Origin: Rubrivivax sp.
GTDB lineage: Bacteria > Pseudomonadota > Gammaproteobacteria > Burkholderiales > Burkholderiaceae_C
Length of the DNA: 64,000 nucleotides
Direction of reading: 5' to 3'
Assembly: GCA_027491255.1 (NCBI GenBank)
Contig: JAIXWM010000132.1
Coordinates: 1 to 64,000, forward strand
Every line of letters starts with the position of its first letter. Position 1 is the first letter of the stretch. Below, piece by piece: positions 50,194-58,643 of this stretch. The position numbers and the translations under genes are program-made. The notes under the pieces are model-generated. The model was not told where the DNA came from. It searched no databases and saw nothing but the letters and a program-made list of their open reading frames with translations.

Positions 50194-52371
50194 TCATATC
50201 GTCCATCCGACGCGATAACCCTGCGTGGTTGCAGACATCGTATCGCCCGGCTGCAGGCAATCGCCCACGAGGTGCACCGTCAGCCCGGCGTCGCGCAGCG
50301 GCTGCAGCAGTGACGTGTCGGGCCGGCGCGGTGTGGCATAGGTCAGCAGGGCCAGGTTCTCGACGACCCCTGCGGCGCCGCCGAACACGCTGTCCAGGCC
50401 CAGCGCGCCGCTCGCCTCGACACGCTCGTCCCAGCGCGGCTGCACGTGGGTGCGAACTTCCACGCCGGCGGCATGCATGCGCCGCCACACACCCTGGCGG
50501 GTCACGAGGCTGCAGTCCTGGGCGATGCTCTCGCGCGGCGTGAGCAGCACCACGCGCTCGAAGCGCTGCGCCAGGAACTCGGCCATCGCATAGGTGCCCT
50601 CGACCGGGTCCAGGTCCCACACGACGGCAGCGCCGGGCTGGCACGCGGGTGCGGCCGCCACCGCGGCGCCCGGACGGGCGAGCAGTTGCTGCGCCAGCAG
50701 GCGCAGGTCCGGCACGAGGCCGCTGTCGGCGAGCTCGGCAGGCAGCTCCAGCGGCCAGTGCGGCGCCGCCCCGGTGGCGAGCACGACCTCGTCAGGCCGC
50801 AGCGCGAGCACCGCCTGCGCGCCGACGGGGCGCCCGAGCTCGAAGCGCACGGCGTTCGCCTGCGCCTGCAGCCATTGATGGTCGTAGACGCTGGACATCG
50901 ACTGCAGCGCCGGCAGCCCGGCGGCCAGCCGGGCCTTACCGCCCGGCTCGGGGCCCGCGCCGAGCACCACAACCTCATGCCCCCGGGCGGCCGCGACCCA
51001 GGCCGCTTCGAGGCCGGCGATGCCCGCCCCCACGACGACGATGCGCTTGCGCCGCGCCACGGGCGGCAGAGGCCGGTCCTCCAGCATCAGACCGAGTGCG
51101 GGGTTGTTGTCGCAGGCGATCGGGCGGTCCTCGACGATGGTCTTCCAGCACGAGTTGCACGAGACGCAGGCGCGGATCTGCCCCGCGCGCCCGGCCAGGG
51201 CCTTGGCGGGCCAGTCGGGGTCGGTGATCAGCGGCCGGCCCAGGCCGACGAGCTCGACCCCAGGGTCGGCGAGCTGCGCCTCGGCCTCGGCCGGGTCGGT
51301 GATGCGCCCGAGCGTCACCACCGGCACGCCGCCGGCCTGCGCCGCGAGCGTGCGCACCAGCGCGGCATAGGGCACCCGCGGCCCGGCGGCGTCGGGCAGG
51401 TGCATCTCGAGCGTGCGCGCGTGCGCTCCCTGGGCAAAGCAGAGGTAGTCGGGACGCCCGGACTGCAGCAGCGCCTGCAGCAGCCGCTGCGCCTGCGCCG
51501 GCGGCACGCTGTCGGGCAGTCCGTCGTCGCCGGGCAGCTTGACGCCCACGACGAAACCCGCCCCGCAGGCCGCGCGCACGGCCTGCACCATCTCGGCCAG
51601 GAAGCGCGTGCGCCCGACCGCATCGCCACCGTAGGCGTCGTCGCGCCGGTTGGCGCGCGGCGACAGGAAGAGGTGGAACAGGTGCCCGTGACAGGCCGAC
51701 AACTCCACGCCGGAGAAACCGGCGCGCTGCAGGCGCTGCGCGCGCTCGCCCACCATCTCGACCCAGTCACGCACCTCGGCGGCGCTCATCGCGCGCGGCA
51801 TCGTGCCGCTCAGGTCGTCGGGCAGCGCACTGGGCGCCAGCGCCGCGGCGCCCCGCCCCGGTACGTGGCGGCCACGGCCGGGGTCCTGGATCTGGGCCAC
51901 GAGGCGGCAGCCCGCGCCCTCCACCGCATCGGCCAGTTGCCGCAGCTCGCCCATGAAATCGTCGGACCACACCGGCAGCCGCGCCGCCGCCTGCGCGGGC
52001 AGCAGACGCACAGGCTCTGTCACGAGCATTGCCGCACCACCGCGCGCGCGGCGAGCGCAGTAGCGCAGGTAATCGGCGCCGAGCCCGCCGGGCCGGCCGA
52101 GGCGGGCCGAGATCGATGCATGGACGACGCGGTTGCGCAGGCGGGCGCCGGCCAGCTGCAGCGGCGCGGCCAGCCGCGGATAGGGCGCCGCGGCAAGCCC
52201 GACGGGGGCCGCAGGGCCCACCGGGGCGCCGGTGGCGGATACGGGGCTCACCAGGGCCCCGGTGACGGACACGGAACCCGCCGGGAGCCCGGAGAACGGC
52301 ACCGTGCACGCCGGGAGCCCAACGACCGGCGCCGTGCCCGCCGGGGGCGTGCCGGCAATCCGGGCGCTCAC
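50194..52371 (-). CDS. Old-yellow-enzyme/[4Fe-4S]/NAD(P)-binding reductase (2,4-dienoyl-CoA reductase-like)
   Basis: A 725-residue three-domain flavoprotein. An FMN-binding TIM barrel (SACHGHLFHLFLSPRANRR) is followed by a [4Fe-4S] site CVSCNSCWKTIVEDRPIAC and an FAD/NAD(P) domain (IVVVGAGIAGLEAAW). The cluster spacing C-x2-C-x2-C-x11-C is nearer to trimethylamine dehydrogenase than to FadH (C-x2-C-x3-C). The first ~55 residues are an unusual Pro/Ala/Val repeat (AGTAPVVGLP, GSVSVTGALV) with no family counterpart. The GTG start at 52371 overlaps the upstream stop. Reduces an activated double bond or demethylates an amine; substrate unknown. Confidence 0.85.
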   Translation of the reverse strand: MSARIAGTPPAGTAPVVGLPACTVPFSGLPAGSVSVTGALVSPVSATGAPVGPAAPVGLAAAPYPRLAAPLQLAGARLRNRVVHASISARLGRPGGLGADYLRYCARRARGGAAMLVTEPVRLLPAQAAARLPVWSDDFMGELRQLADAVEGAGCRLVAQIQDPGRGRHVPGRGAAALAPSALPDDLSGTMPRAMSAAEVRDWVEMVGERAQRLQRAGFSGVELSACHGHLFHLFLSPRANRRDDAYGGDAVGRTRFLAEMVQAVRAACGAGFVVGVKLPGDDGLPDSVPPAQAQRLLQALLQSGRPDYLCFAQGAHARTLEMHLPDAAGPRVPYAALVRTLAAQAGGVPVVTLGRITDPAEAEAQLADPGVELVGLGRPLITDPDWPAKALAGRAGQIRACVSCNSCWKTIVEDRPIACDNNPALGLMLEDRPLPPVARRKRIVVVGAGIAGLEAAWVAAARGHEVVVLGAGPEPGGKARLAAGLPALQSMSSVYDHQWLQAQANAVRFELGRPVGAQAVLALRPDEVVLATGAAPHWPLELPAELADSGLVPDLRLLAQQLLARPGAAVAAAPACQPGAAVVWDLDPVEGTYAMAEFLAQRFERVVLLTPRESIAQDCSLVTRQGVWRRMHAAGVEVRTHVQPRWDERVEASGALGLDSVFGGAAGVVENLALLTYATPRRPDTSLLQPLRDAGLTVHLVGDCLQPGDTMSATTQGYRVGWTI

Positions 52372-53432
52372 GCGGCCACGTCCACCGTCCCGCCTTCGCG
52401 CGCGCTGCGCAGCACGGCCCCCATCGTCGCCGCCAGGTCCAGGCTGGCCTGGGCGGCGCGCTCGATGGCCGGACGGTCGCGCTCGCGCACCACCTTCGCG
52501 AAGGCCTCGGCAGCGAAGCGGAAACCGCTGCCGGCCGGGCTGTATAGGCTTTCGTAGGGCACCTGATTGCTCACCCCGCGGCGCACGCGCAGCGGACTTG
52601 CCACGTAGCCCCAAGGGTGGGACGCGCCGGGCTCGGCGGTGTGGTTCAGGAACTCGCACTCGATCGTGCCCTGGCTGCCGGCGATCACGGCGCGGCGCAC
52701 ATAGCCCACGTCCATCGCCGCGGAGATCTGGGCCCGGCGGCCGTCGGCAAAGTGCAGCGTGGCAGCGATGGCGATGTCCACGCCGGTGGGCGACCAGGTG
52801 GCCTCGGCGCTGACGCGGCGCGGGGCGCAGCCCATCACCAGGCGCACCAGGCTCAGGGGGTAGCTGCCGATGTCCAGCAGCGCGCCGCCGCCGAGCTCGG
52901 GCACGAGGCGGATGTCGCTGGCCGGGTTGCGCAGCGTGAAGCCGGCGCAGGCCTGCATCCAACGCACCTCGCCGATGGCGCGCCCGCGCAGCAGCTCCAG
53001 CAACTGGCCGGTCTGCGGCTGGAACCAGTAGGGATAGGCCTCGAGCAGGAAGCGGTCGTGCCGGCGCGAAGCCTCGACCATCTGCCGCGCCTCATCGAGA
53101 CTGCACGCCAGCGGCTTCTCGCACAGCACGTGCTTGCCGTGCGCCATCGCGCGGATCGCCCACTCGGCGTGCAGCGCGTTGGGCAGCGGCACGTAGACCG
53201 CATCCAGCGACTCGTCGGCGAGCAGGGCCTCGTAGCTGCCCAAGGAGCGCGCCAGGCCGAACTCCGCTGCGAAGGCGGCGGCGCGAACGGCGTCGCGGCT
53301 GGCGACGGCGTCCACGCGCACCGCAGGACTGGCAGCGACGTCTCGGCAGAACTGGCGTGCGATGTTGGCGCAGCCGAGCACGCCGATACGCAGCGGCGGT
53401 GGGGTTTCAGGGCGGGTCTTGCGGGTGGGCAT
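52368..53432 (-). CDS. Gfo/Idh/MocA family oxidoreductase
   Basis: A 354-residue NAD(P)-dependent oxidoreductase: RIGVLGCANIARQF, YVPLPNALHAEWAIRAMAHG, KHVLCEKPLACS and the C-terminal sheet with GGGALLDIGSYPLSLVR. First gene of the operon with the flavin reductase and the Bug receptor. The family acts on sugars, inositols and related polyols, so this operon may handle such a compound. Confidence 0.88.
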   Translation of the reverse strand: MPTRKTRPETPPPLRIGVLGCANIARQFCRDVAASPAVRVDAVASRDAVRAAAFAAEFGLARSLGSYEALLADESLDAVYVPLPNALHAEWAIRAMAHGKHVLCEKPLACSLDEARQMVEASRRHDRFLLEAYPYWFQPQTGQLLELLRGRAIGEVRWMQACAGFTLRNPASDIRLVPELGGGALLDIGSYPLSLVRLVMGCAPRRVSAEATWSPTGVDIAIAATLHFADGRRAQISAAMDVGYVRRAVIAGSQGTIECEFLNHTAEPGASHPWGYVASPLRVRRGVSNQVPYESLYSPAGSGFRFAAEAFAKVVRERDRPAIERAAQASLDLAATMGAVLRSAREGGTVDVAA

Positions 53433-53559
53433 GGGTATGGTTTCTCCTCGGGGGCGCAGTATCGGTCCCGCGCGCGCCCGCGACGCGCGCTGGTCGCTCG
53501 CGCCCCGGCCCTGCGGACGATCAATCGGCGCGCGCCGTCGCGGCGCACAGTGCGTGCTC

Positions 53560-54129
53560 ATGAGCCACGCCATCGAAGACCTGAAGCAGGAACACGACGC
53601 GATCCTGTTTGCGCTCGACATCCTGGAGCGCATGGTCGCGCGCATCGACGCCGGCCGACCCGTGGACCCGCAGAAAATCGGCTCGCTGCTGGCCTTCCTG
53701 CACGAGTTCGCCGACGCCTGCCACCACGGCAAGGAGGAAGGCCTGCTGCTGCCTGCGCTGCAGGAGTCCGGCCTGAACCGGGACGCCGAACCGCTGCACC
53801 GCATGCTCGACGAGCACCGACGGGGGCGCGAACTGACGCAGCGCATGCACGCCGCGGCGCTGCCGATACTGCGCGGACCGGAGTTCGCCGCCGCAGCCCG
53901 CGCCTACGTGGCTTTGCTGCGCAGCCACATCGCACACGAGCACGAGGTGCTGTTCGAGCTGGCCGAGAGCCGGCTGTCGACGGCGCAACTGGACAACCTG
54001 TTCGACGCCTTTGCCATCCACGAGAGCGAGGTCATCGGCCCCGGGCGGCACGAGGCCCTGCACGAGATGCTCGGCGATCTGGGCGAGGCATTCACCGGCA
54101 CCGCCCCTTTGGCAGTGCCGCACCGCTGA
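53560..54129 (+). CDS. Hemerythrin-like (HHE) domain protein
   Basis: A 189-residue helical di-iron protein. Ligand residues lie in LKQEHDAILFALDILE, EFADACHHGKEEGLLLPAL, LLDEHRRGRELTQRM-type helix and SHIAHEHEVLFELAE. Such proteins sense or store oxygen, nitric oxide or iron. It stands alone, divergent from the oxidoreductase operon. The ATG at 53560 directly precedes the conserved first helix. Confidence 0.88.
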   Translation: MSHAIEDLKQEHDAILFALDILERMVARIDAGRPVDPQKIGSLLAFLHEFADACHHGKEEGLLLPALQESGLNRDAEPLHRMLDEHRRGRELTQRMHAAALPILRGPEFAAAARAYVALLRSHIAHEHEVLFELAESRLSTAQLDNLFDAFAIHESEVIGPGRHEALHEMLGDLGEAFTGTAPLAVPHR

Positions 54130-54142
54130 TGGCCGTGTCGGC

Positions 54143-54298
54143 GGCTGAGAAGTTCTCAGCCGTGCCTGAAAGGCGCACCGGTAGGGCCTGCATCCCCGCG
54201 CAGCCCGCCGCCAGGGCTCAGGCCATGGCGAGGATGGGCAGCGACGAGTCAGGGTGCCTTGGCGCGCTGGACAGGCGCTGGGGCAGAGGCTCTCAGCC
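54143..54298 (-). repeat. Interspersed ~160-bp element, copy B
   Basis: Bounded by GGCTGAGAAG and GCTCTCAGCC; related along its length to copy A at 56666-56828 in the opposite orientation, with shared blocks such as GCCATGGCGAGGAT and CCGTGCC-GAAAGGCGC. It fills the space between the convergent hemerythrin and Bug receptor genes, and the receptor's stop codon lies inside its end. Confidence 0.7.
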
Positions 54299-55294
54299 CT
54301 CGGTCTGGTACAGATTGAGCTGGCGCGTCGTGCGTTCCCAGAAGGCAGTGTCCTGCCGGACGAACTCCGCGAACTCCGCAGGCGTGCCCGGGGGGACCGC
54401 GGCGATGCCCAGCGCGCGCATGCGGGCCTGGAACTCGGGCGCATAGATCACCTGGCGCAGGTCGGCGTCGAGCTTGTCGACCACGGCTGCGGGCGTGGCG
54501 ACGGGTACGAAGAAGCCGTACCAGCCCCCCACGGGCAGCCCGTTCACACCCTGCGAGATGGCCGTCGGGATGTCGGGCAGCACGCTGGAGGAGCGCACGC
54601 CGGTGGTCGCCACGGCGCGAATGCGACCGGCCTGGATGTTGGCCATGGCACTTGGCAACGCGTCGGCCATGAGCTGGATCTGCCCGCCCATCAGGTCGGT
54701 CATCGCCGGGCCGCTGCCCTTGTAGGGCACGTGGGTGAGCTGGGCGCCGGTCAGGCGCATCAGCAACTCCATCGTCATGTGGCTCGTCGAACCCACGCCC
54801 GGCGAGCCGAAGCTGTACTTGTTGGGGTTGGCCTTCAGCAGCGCGACGAGCTCGGGCAGGGTGCGCGCCGGCACCTGGGGGTGCACGACGATGGCCAGCT
54901 CGACCATCCCCGCCAGCGTGACCGCCTTCAGGTCGGCCGCGGGGTTGTAGGCCAGCTTCTTGTACAGGTTGGGGTTGATGACGATGGGCGAGTTCGACGT
55001 CACCAGCACCGTGTGCCCGTCGGGCGCGCTGCGCGTGACCTCGCTGACGGCCAGCGCGCCGTTGGCGCCAGGCCGGTTGTCGACGAGAACCGACTGCCTC
55101 CACACCGGGGCGATGCGCTCGCTCATGACGCGCCCGATCACGTCCGAGCCCTGCCCCGGCGTGAAGGGAATGACGAAGCGCACGGTGCGCTGCGGGTAGG
55201 TGTCAGCGCGGGCGGCCGTGCCGGCCAGCCCGGCCAGCGCCACGGCGCCGGCGCTGCGCAGCCAGGCGCGGCGGTTGGGGTGTTCCTGCTCCAT
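54293..55294 (-). CDS. Bug/TctC-family receptor of the CoA-pathway cluster
   Basis: A 333-residue periplasmic receptor. An N-terminal signal (NRRAWLRSAGAVALAGLAGT) is of the Tat-like type; the mature part has VRFVIPFTPGQGSDVIGRVM, VDNRPGANGALA and VPYKGSGPAMTDLMGGQ. AAGGAG precedes the ATG at 55294. Divergent from the CoA-transferase gene, so it likely binds the dicarboxylate that the enzymes downstream process. Confidence 0.92.
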   Translation of the reverse strand: MEQEHPNRRAWLRSAGAVALAGLAGTAARADTYPQRTVRFVIPFTPGQGSDVIGRVMSERIAPVWRQSVLVDNRPGANGALAVSEVTRSAPDGHTVLVTSNSPIVINPNLYKKLAYNPAADLKAVTLAGMVELAIVVHPQVPARTLPELVALLKANPNKYSFGSPGVGSTSHMTMELLMRLTGAQLTHVPYKGSGPAMTDLMGGQIQLMADALPSAMANIQAGRIRAVATTGVRSSSVLPDIPTAISQGVNGLPVGGWYGFFVPVATPAAVVDKLDADLRQVIYAPEFQARMRALGIAAVPPGTPAEFAEFVRQDTAFWERTTRQLNLYQTEG

Positions 55295-55421
55295 CGTCTT
55301 GCTCCTTGGTGACGGCGGTTGGGCGGGGTGAGCACTGGGCGGGGCGCCGGTGTCGGATGCTCGCGGCCCCGGCTGCCACGCCTGTCGGCGGCAGCTGCCC
55401 GGTTGTTCTGCCTGACCCCTC

Positions 55422-55437
55422 GTGGTATTGTTATCAC
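55422..55437. promoter_or_regulatory. Candidate GntR operator
   Basis: GTGGTA-TTGT-TATCAC is a near-perfect inverted repeat in the divergent region between the receptor and CoA-transferase genes. It resembles the short GT-N-TA-N-AC palindromes bound by HutC-type GntR regulators, one of which is encoded 1.4 kb downstream. Confidence 0.5.
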
Positions 55438-55472
55438 AAATCAATCGAACGACAAGAAGGATTCCACTCCCC

Positions 55473-56663
55473 ATGGCGCTGTTGAACGGCATCCGCATCC
55501 TCTCGGTCGAGCAGTACGGCGCCGGCCCCTTCGGCACCCAGTTCCTCAGCGCCCTCGGCGCCGAGGTCATCAAGGTCGAGCAGCCCGAGGAAGGCGGCGA
55601 TGTCTCGCGCCAGGTGGGGCCGCACTTCCACGCCGGGCTGCCGCAGACGGCGGCCAGCCTGTTTTTCCAGGGCCTGAACGCTGGCAAGAAGAGCCTGACG
55701 CTGAGCCTGCGCGACGCGCAGGGCCGCGAGCTCTTCCACCGCCTGTGCCGCGGCGCGCACGCGGTGGCGAGCAACCTGCGCGGGGACGTGCCGGCCCGCC
55801 TGGGCCTGACCTACGAGCAGCTGCGCGAGGTGAACCCGGCCATCGTCTGCGCTCACCTCACCGGCTACGGGCGCGAAGGCGAGCGCGCCAACTGGCCCGG
55901 CTATGACTACCTGATGCAGGCCGAGGCAGGGTACTTCGCGCTCACCGGCGAGCCCGACTCCCCGCCGGCGCGCATGGGCCTGTCCATGATCGACTACATG
56001 ACCGGGGTGCTGATGTCGCTCGGTCTGGTCAGCGGCGTGCTGGACGCGCAGCGCACCGGCCGGGGCTGCGATGTCGATGTCTCGCTGATGGACGTGGCGC
56101 TGTCCAACCTGAACTATGTCGGCCTGTGGCAGCTCAATGCCGGCGCCGAGACGACGCGCCAGCCGCGATCGGCGCACCCCTCGCTCACGCCCTGCCAGCT
56201 CTACACCACGCAGGACGGTTGGATCTTCCTGATGTGCAACAAGGAGAAGTTCTGGCACGCGCTGTGCGAACGCATCGGCCAGCCCGGGCTGGCACGCGAG
56301 CCGCGCTTTGCCGACTACCCCGCGCGCCTGCGCCACCGCGACGAGCTCACCGTGGTGCTCGACGCGGCGCTGCGCGAGCGCACGACGGCGCAGTGGATGG
56401 CCGTGCTCGGTGGCCACGTGCCCGCGGCGCCGGTGAACTCGGTGGCGCAGGCGCTCGAGCACGCGGGCGCACACGCCCTGGCCGAGGTGGCTGTGCCGGG
56501 TGCGCAGGCGCTGCGCCTGCTGCGCTCGCCGCTGCGCGACTCCAAGCCCAGCGCCGAGCCCACGGCCGCACCCGCGCTCGGGCAGCACACTGCCGAGCTG
56601 CTGGCAGAAGTCGGCGTCGACGGGCCGGCCCTGGCCGCGCTGCGCGCGCGCGGCGTCGTCTGA
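55473..56663 (+). CDS. Class III CoA-transferase (CaiB/BaiF family)
   Basis: A 396-residue enzyme that moves CoA between carboxylic acids. GIRILSVEQYGAGPFGTQFL and LGAEVIKVEQPEEGGDVSRQ are the start signature; YDYLMQAEAGYFALTGEPD and ARMGLSMIDYMTGV carry the substrate-binding core and the Asp region of the active site. Members include succinyl-CoA:mesaconate and itaconate-type transferases. Followed by a regulator, a CitE-like lyase and a MaoC-like hydratase, a set expected for a C5-dicarboxylate pathway. Confidence 0.9.
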   Translation: MALLNGIRILSVEQYGAGPFGTQFLSALGAEVIKVEQPEEGGDVSRQVGPHFHAGLPQTAASLFFQGLNAGKKSLTLSLRDAQGRELFHRLCRGAHAVASNLRGDVPARLGLTYEQLREVNPAIVCAHLTGYGREGERANWPGYDYLMQAEAGYFALTGEPDSPPARMGLSMIDYMTGVLMSLGLVSGVLDAQRTGRGCDVDVSLMDVALSNLNYVGLWQLNAGAETTRQPRSAHPSLTPCQLYTTQDGWIFLMCNKEKFWHALCERIGQPGLAREPRFADYPARLRHRDELTVVLDAALRERTTAQWMAVLGGHVPAAPVNSVAQALEHAGAHALAEVAVPGAQALRLLRSPLRDSKPSAEPTAAPALGQHTAELLAEVGVDGPALAALRARGVV

Positions 56664-56665
56664 GC

Positions 56666-56828
56666 GGCTGAGAGTCCTTCCCCCATGCCCGCCTTGCACG
56701 CCCAAACCCCCTGGCTCATCGTCGCAAATCCTCGCCATCGCCCGGGCCATGGCTGTGGGTTGCGCATCGATCCAGGGCGTTTGGACGCGCCTTTCGGGCA
56801 CGGCGGAAAAACGCTCAGTCTCTGAGCC
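56666..56828 (+). repeat. Interspersed ~160-bp element, copy A
   Basis: Bounded by GGCTGAGAGT and TCTCTGAGCC, i.e. with inverted ends. It begins three bases after the CoA-transferase stop and ends 28 bases before the GntR start. Copy B (54143-54298) and partial copies at about 109-146 and 17795-17875 share its blocks. Confidence 0.75.
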
Positions 56829-56855
56829 GCAGGCACGCCCCCCCAGCCCCACACC

Positions 56856-57584
56856 ATGCCCCGGACCGCCCCCCCGCGCTACGCGCACCTGGCGCAGGTG
56901 CTCAGCCGCCAGATCCAGGACGGCCAATACGCCATCGGCACGCTCCTGCCGACGGAAGAGTCGCTGTGCGAGCGCCACGGCGTCAGCCGCATCACCGTGC
57001 GCGGGGCGATGCGCGAGCTCGAGCGCCAGGGCATGATCAGCCGCAAGCCGCGTGTGGGCACGCGCGTGCTCGCGCGCAGCCCGCAGGGCGTGTTCACGCA
57101 CGAAGGCGGCTCCATCGACTGCGTGCTGCAGTTCACGCAGTCGCTGACCTTCCGCTGCATCGCCATGGAGACGGTGCAGCTCGACGCGCAGCGCGCCCGC
57201 CGCGAGGACCTGCCCACGGGTGGGGACTGGGTCGAGGTGCGCGGCGTGCGCGAGCGCACCCCCGACGAGCCCGTGCTCTACAGCGTCCATCTGGTGCCCG
57301 GACCGCTGCGCGAGCGGCTCGAGGGCCTGGACGGCCGCCTGGGCTCGATCCCGCAGTGGCTGGCGCAGCAGGAGGGCGAGGAGATCGTCGAGATCCGCCA
57401 GGAATTCGACGCCGTGCGCCTTCCCCGCGCGGCAGCGCTGGCCCTGCGCGTACGCGCCGGCACGCCGGCGCTGCGCACGCGACGCTGGTACCGAACCCGC
57501 GCCGGCGCCGTGGTGCTGATGGCCACCTCGCTGGCGCCCCAGGGGCGGTATGTGTTCTCGTCGGTGCTGCGGCGACAAGGCTGA
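56856..57584 (+). CDS. GntR-family regulator with UTRA domain (HutC type)
   Basis: A 242-residue regulator. The N-terminal winged helix YAHLAQVLSRQIQDGQYAIG, LPTEESLCERHGVSRITVRG, MRELERQGMISRKPRVGTRV is followed by a UTRA ligand-binding domain from about residue 90. Placed between the CoA-transferase and lyase genes, it most likely responds to the acid or its CoA ester. Confidence 0.92.
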   Translation: MPRTAPPRYAHLAQVLSRQIQDGQYAIGTLLPTEESLCERHGVSRITVRGAMRELERQGMISRKPRVGTRVLARSPQGVFTHEGGSIDCVLQFTQSLTFRCIAMETVQLDAQRARREDLPTGGDWVEVRGVRERTPDEPVLYSVHLVPGPLRERLEGLDGRLGSIPQWLAQQEGEEIVEIRQEFDAVRLPRAAALALRVRAGTPALRTRRWYRTRAGAVVLMATSLAPQGRYVFSSVLRRQG

Positions 57585-57610
57585 CACCGCCGCCAAGCCC
57601 AGGAGCCTGC

Positions 57611-58447
57611 ATGACCCCACGCCCGTCCACCCTGCTCTTCTGCCCGGCACACCGGCCCGAACGCTTCGACAAGGCCCTGCAAGCCGGGGCGCCGGGCATC
57701 GTGCTCGACCTGGAGGACGGCGTCGGCGCCGACGCGAAAGACACCGCGCGCGATGCCGCATTGGCCTGGCTGGCCGGCCCGTCCGCGCTCGCCACGGCCC
57801 AGCACATCTGCCTGCGCGTCAACGACCCGCTCACCGCGGCCGGGCTCGAAGACCTGCACCGGCTCGTCCACGCCACGGCCCTGCCGGCGACCGGCTGGCT
57901 GATGCTGCCCAAGGTGGAGGACGCGGCGCTGCTGCGCTGGGCCGCCTCGCACCTGCAGCGAAAAGCCCCGGGCTGGCGCCTGTGCGCGCTCATCGAGTCC
58001 GCGGCCGGCCTGCGCGGCGCACACCAGATCGCGCGCGCGCACCCGGCGCTCGCAGCCCTGGGCTTCGGCGGCGCGGACCTGCGCGCCGAGCTGGGCGCGG
58101 CCGACACCTGGGAGGCGTTGCTGCACGCGCGCTCCAGCCTGGTTGTCGACGCCGCAGGCACGGGGCTCGCGCTGCTGGACGTGCCGCACATCGCCATCGA
58201 CGACGAGGCCGGACTGCGCGAGCAGGCGCTGCGCGCGCGTGCCCTGGGCTTCCACGGCAAGCTCGCCATCCACCCGCGCCAGGTGCGCCCCATCCTCGAA
58301 TGCTTCGGCCCGACGAGCGCCGAGCGCGAGGCCGCGCGGCGCGTCGTCGCAGCCTATGAGGCCTGCGCCGGCAACGCCTGCCAGGTCGACGGGCGCCTGG
58401 TCGACGAACCGATCTACCAGCAAGCGCGCGCGCTGCTCGCGTCCTGA
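57611..58447 (+). CDS. CitE-like CoA-ester lyase (HpcH/HpaI aldolase family)
   Basis: A 278-residue TIM-barrel lyase. TLLFCPAHRPERFDKALQAG, VLDLEDGVGADAKD (metal-binding Glu/Asp), LCALIESAAGLRGAHQIA, GFGGADLRAELGA and KLAIHPRQVRPI are those of citramalyl-CoA / malyl-CoA lyases. Expected reaction: cleavage of citramalyl-CoA or a relative to acetyl-CoA plus pyruvate (or glyoxylate products). AGGAGC lies six bases before the ATG. Confidence 0.9.
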   Translation: MTPRPSTLLFCPAHRPERFDKALQAGAPGIVLDLEDGVGADAKDTARDAALAWLAGPSALATAQHICLRVNDPLTAAGLEDLHRLVHATALPATGWLMLPKVEDAALLRWAASHLQRKAPGWRLCALIESAAGLRGAHQIARAHPALAALGFGGADLRAELGAADTWEALLHARSSLVVDAAGTGLALLDVPHIAIDDEAGLREQALRARALGFHGKLAIHPRQVRPILECFGPTSAEREAARRVVAAYEACAGNACQVDGRLVDEPIYQQARALLAS

Positions 58448-58537
58448 GCCCGAGACGCTCCCATGCCCCTGCCGGCCAATCGTGTTCGAGCAGACCCGTT
58501 CAGGCGGAGGCCGGACCTAATCGGGCGGAGCCCGGAC

Positions 58538-58599
58538 CCGTTCGGGCCGAGCCTGTCAAAGCCCCTCGCGAGCCCTTCGACAAGCTCGGTGCGAACGGG
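58538..58599. repeat. REP-like extragenic palindrome, copy 2
   Basis: CCCGTTCGGGCCGAGCCTGT and the facing arm CTTCGACAAGCTCGGTGCGA form the same imperfect hairpin as copy 1 at 41612-41670. Shorter degenerate pieces (GACCCGTTCAGGCGGAG, TCGGGCGGAGCCCGGACC) lie just before it. Confidence 0.75.
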
Positions 58600-58643
58600 G
58601 ACGTGCGCGGGCCGGACCACCTGCTCTCATGAGGTATTCACAC

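Noticed and set aside
52372-52962. An upstream extension of the old-yellow-enzyme gene to 52962
   Set aside because: That part lies over the well-supported Gfo/Idh/MocA gene and shows no conserved sequence; the GTG at 52371 overlapping the stop is the better start.
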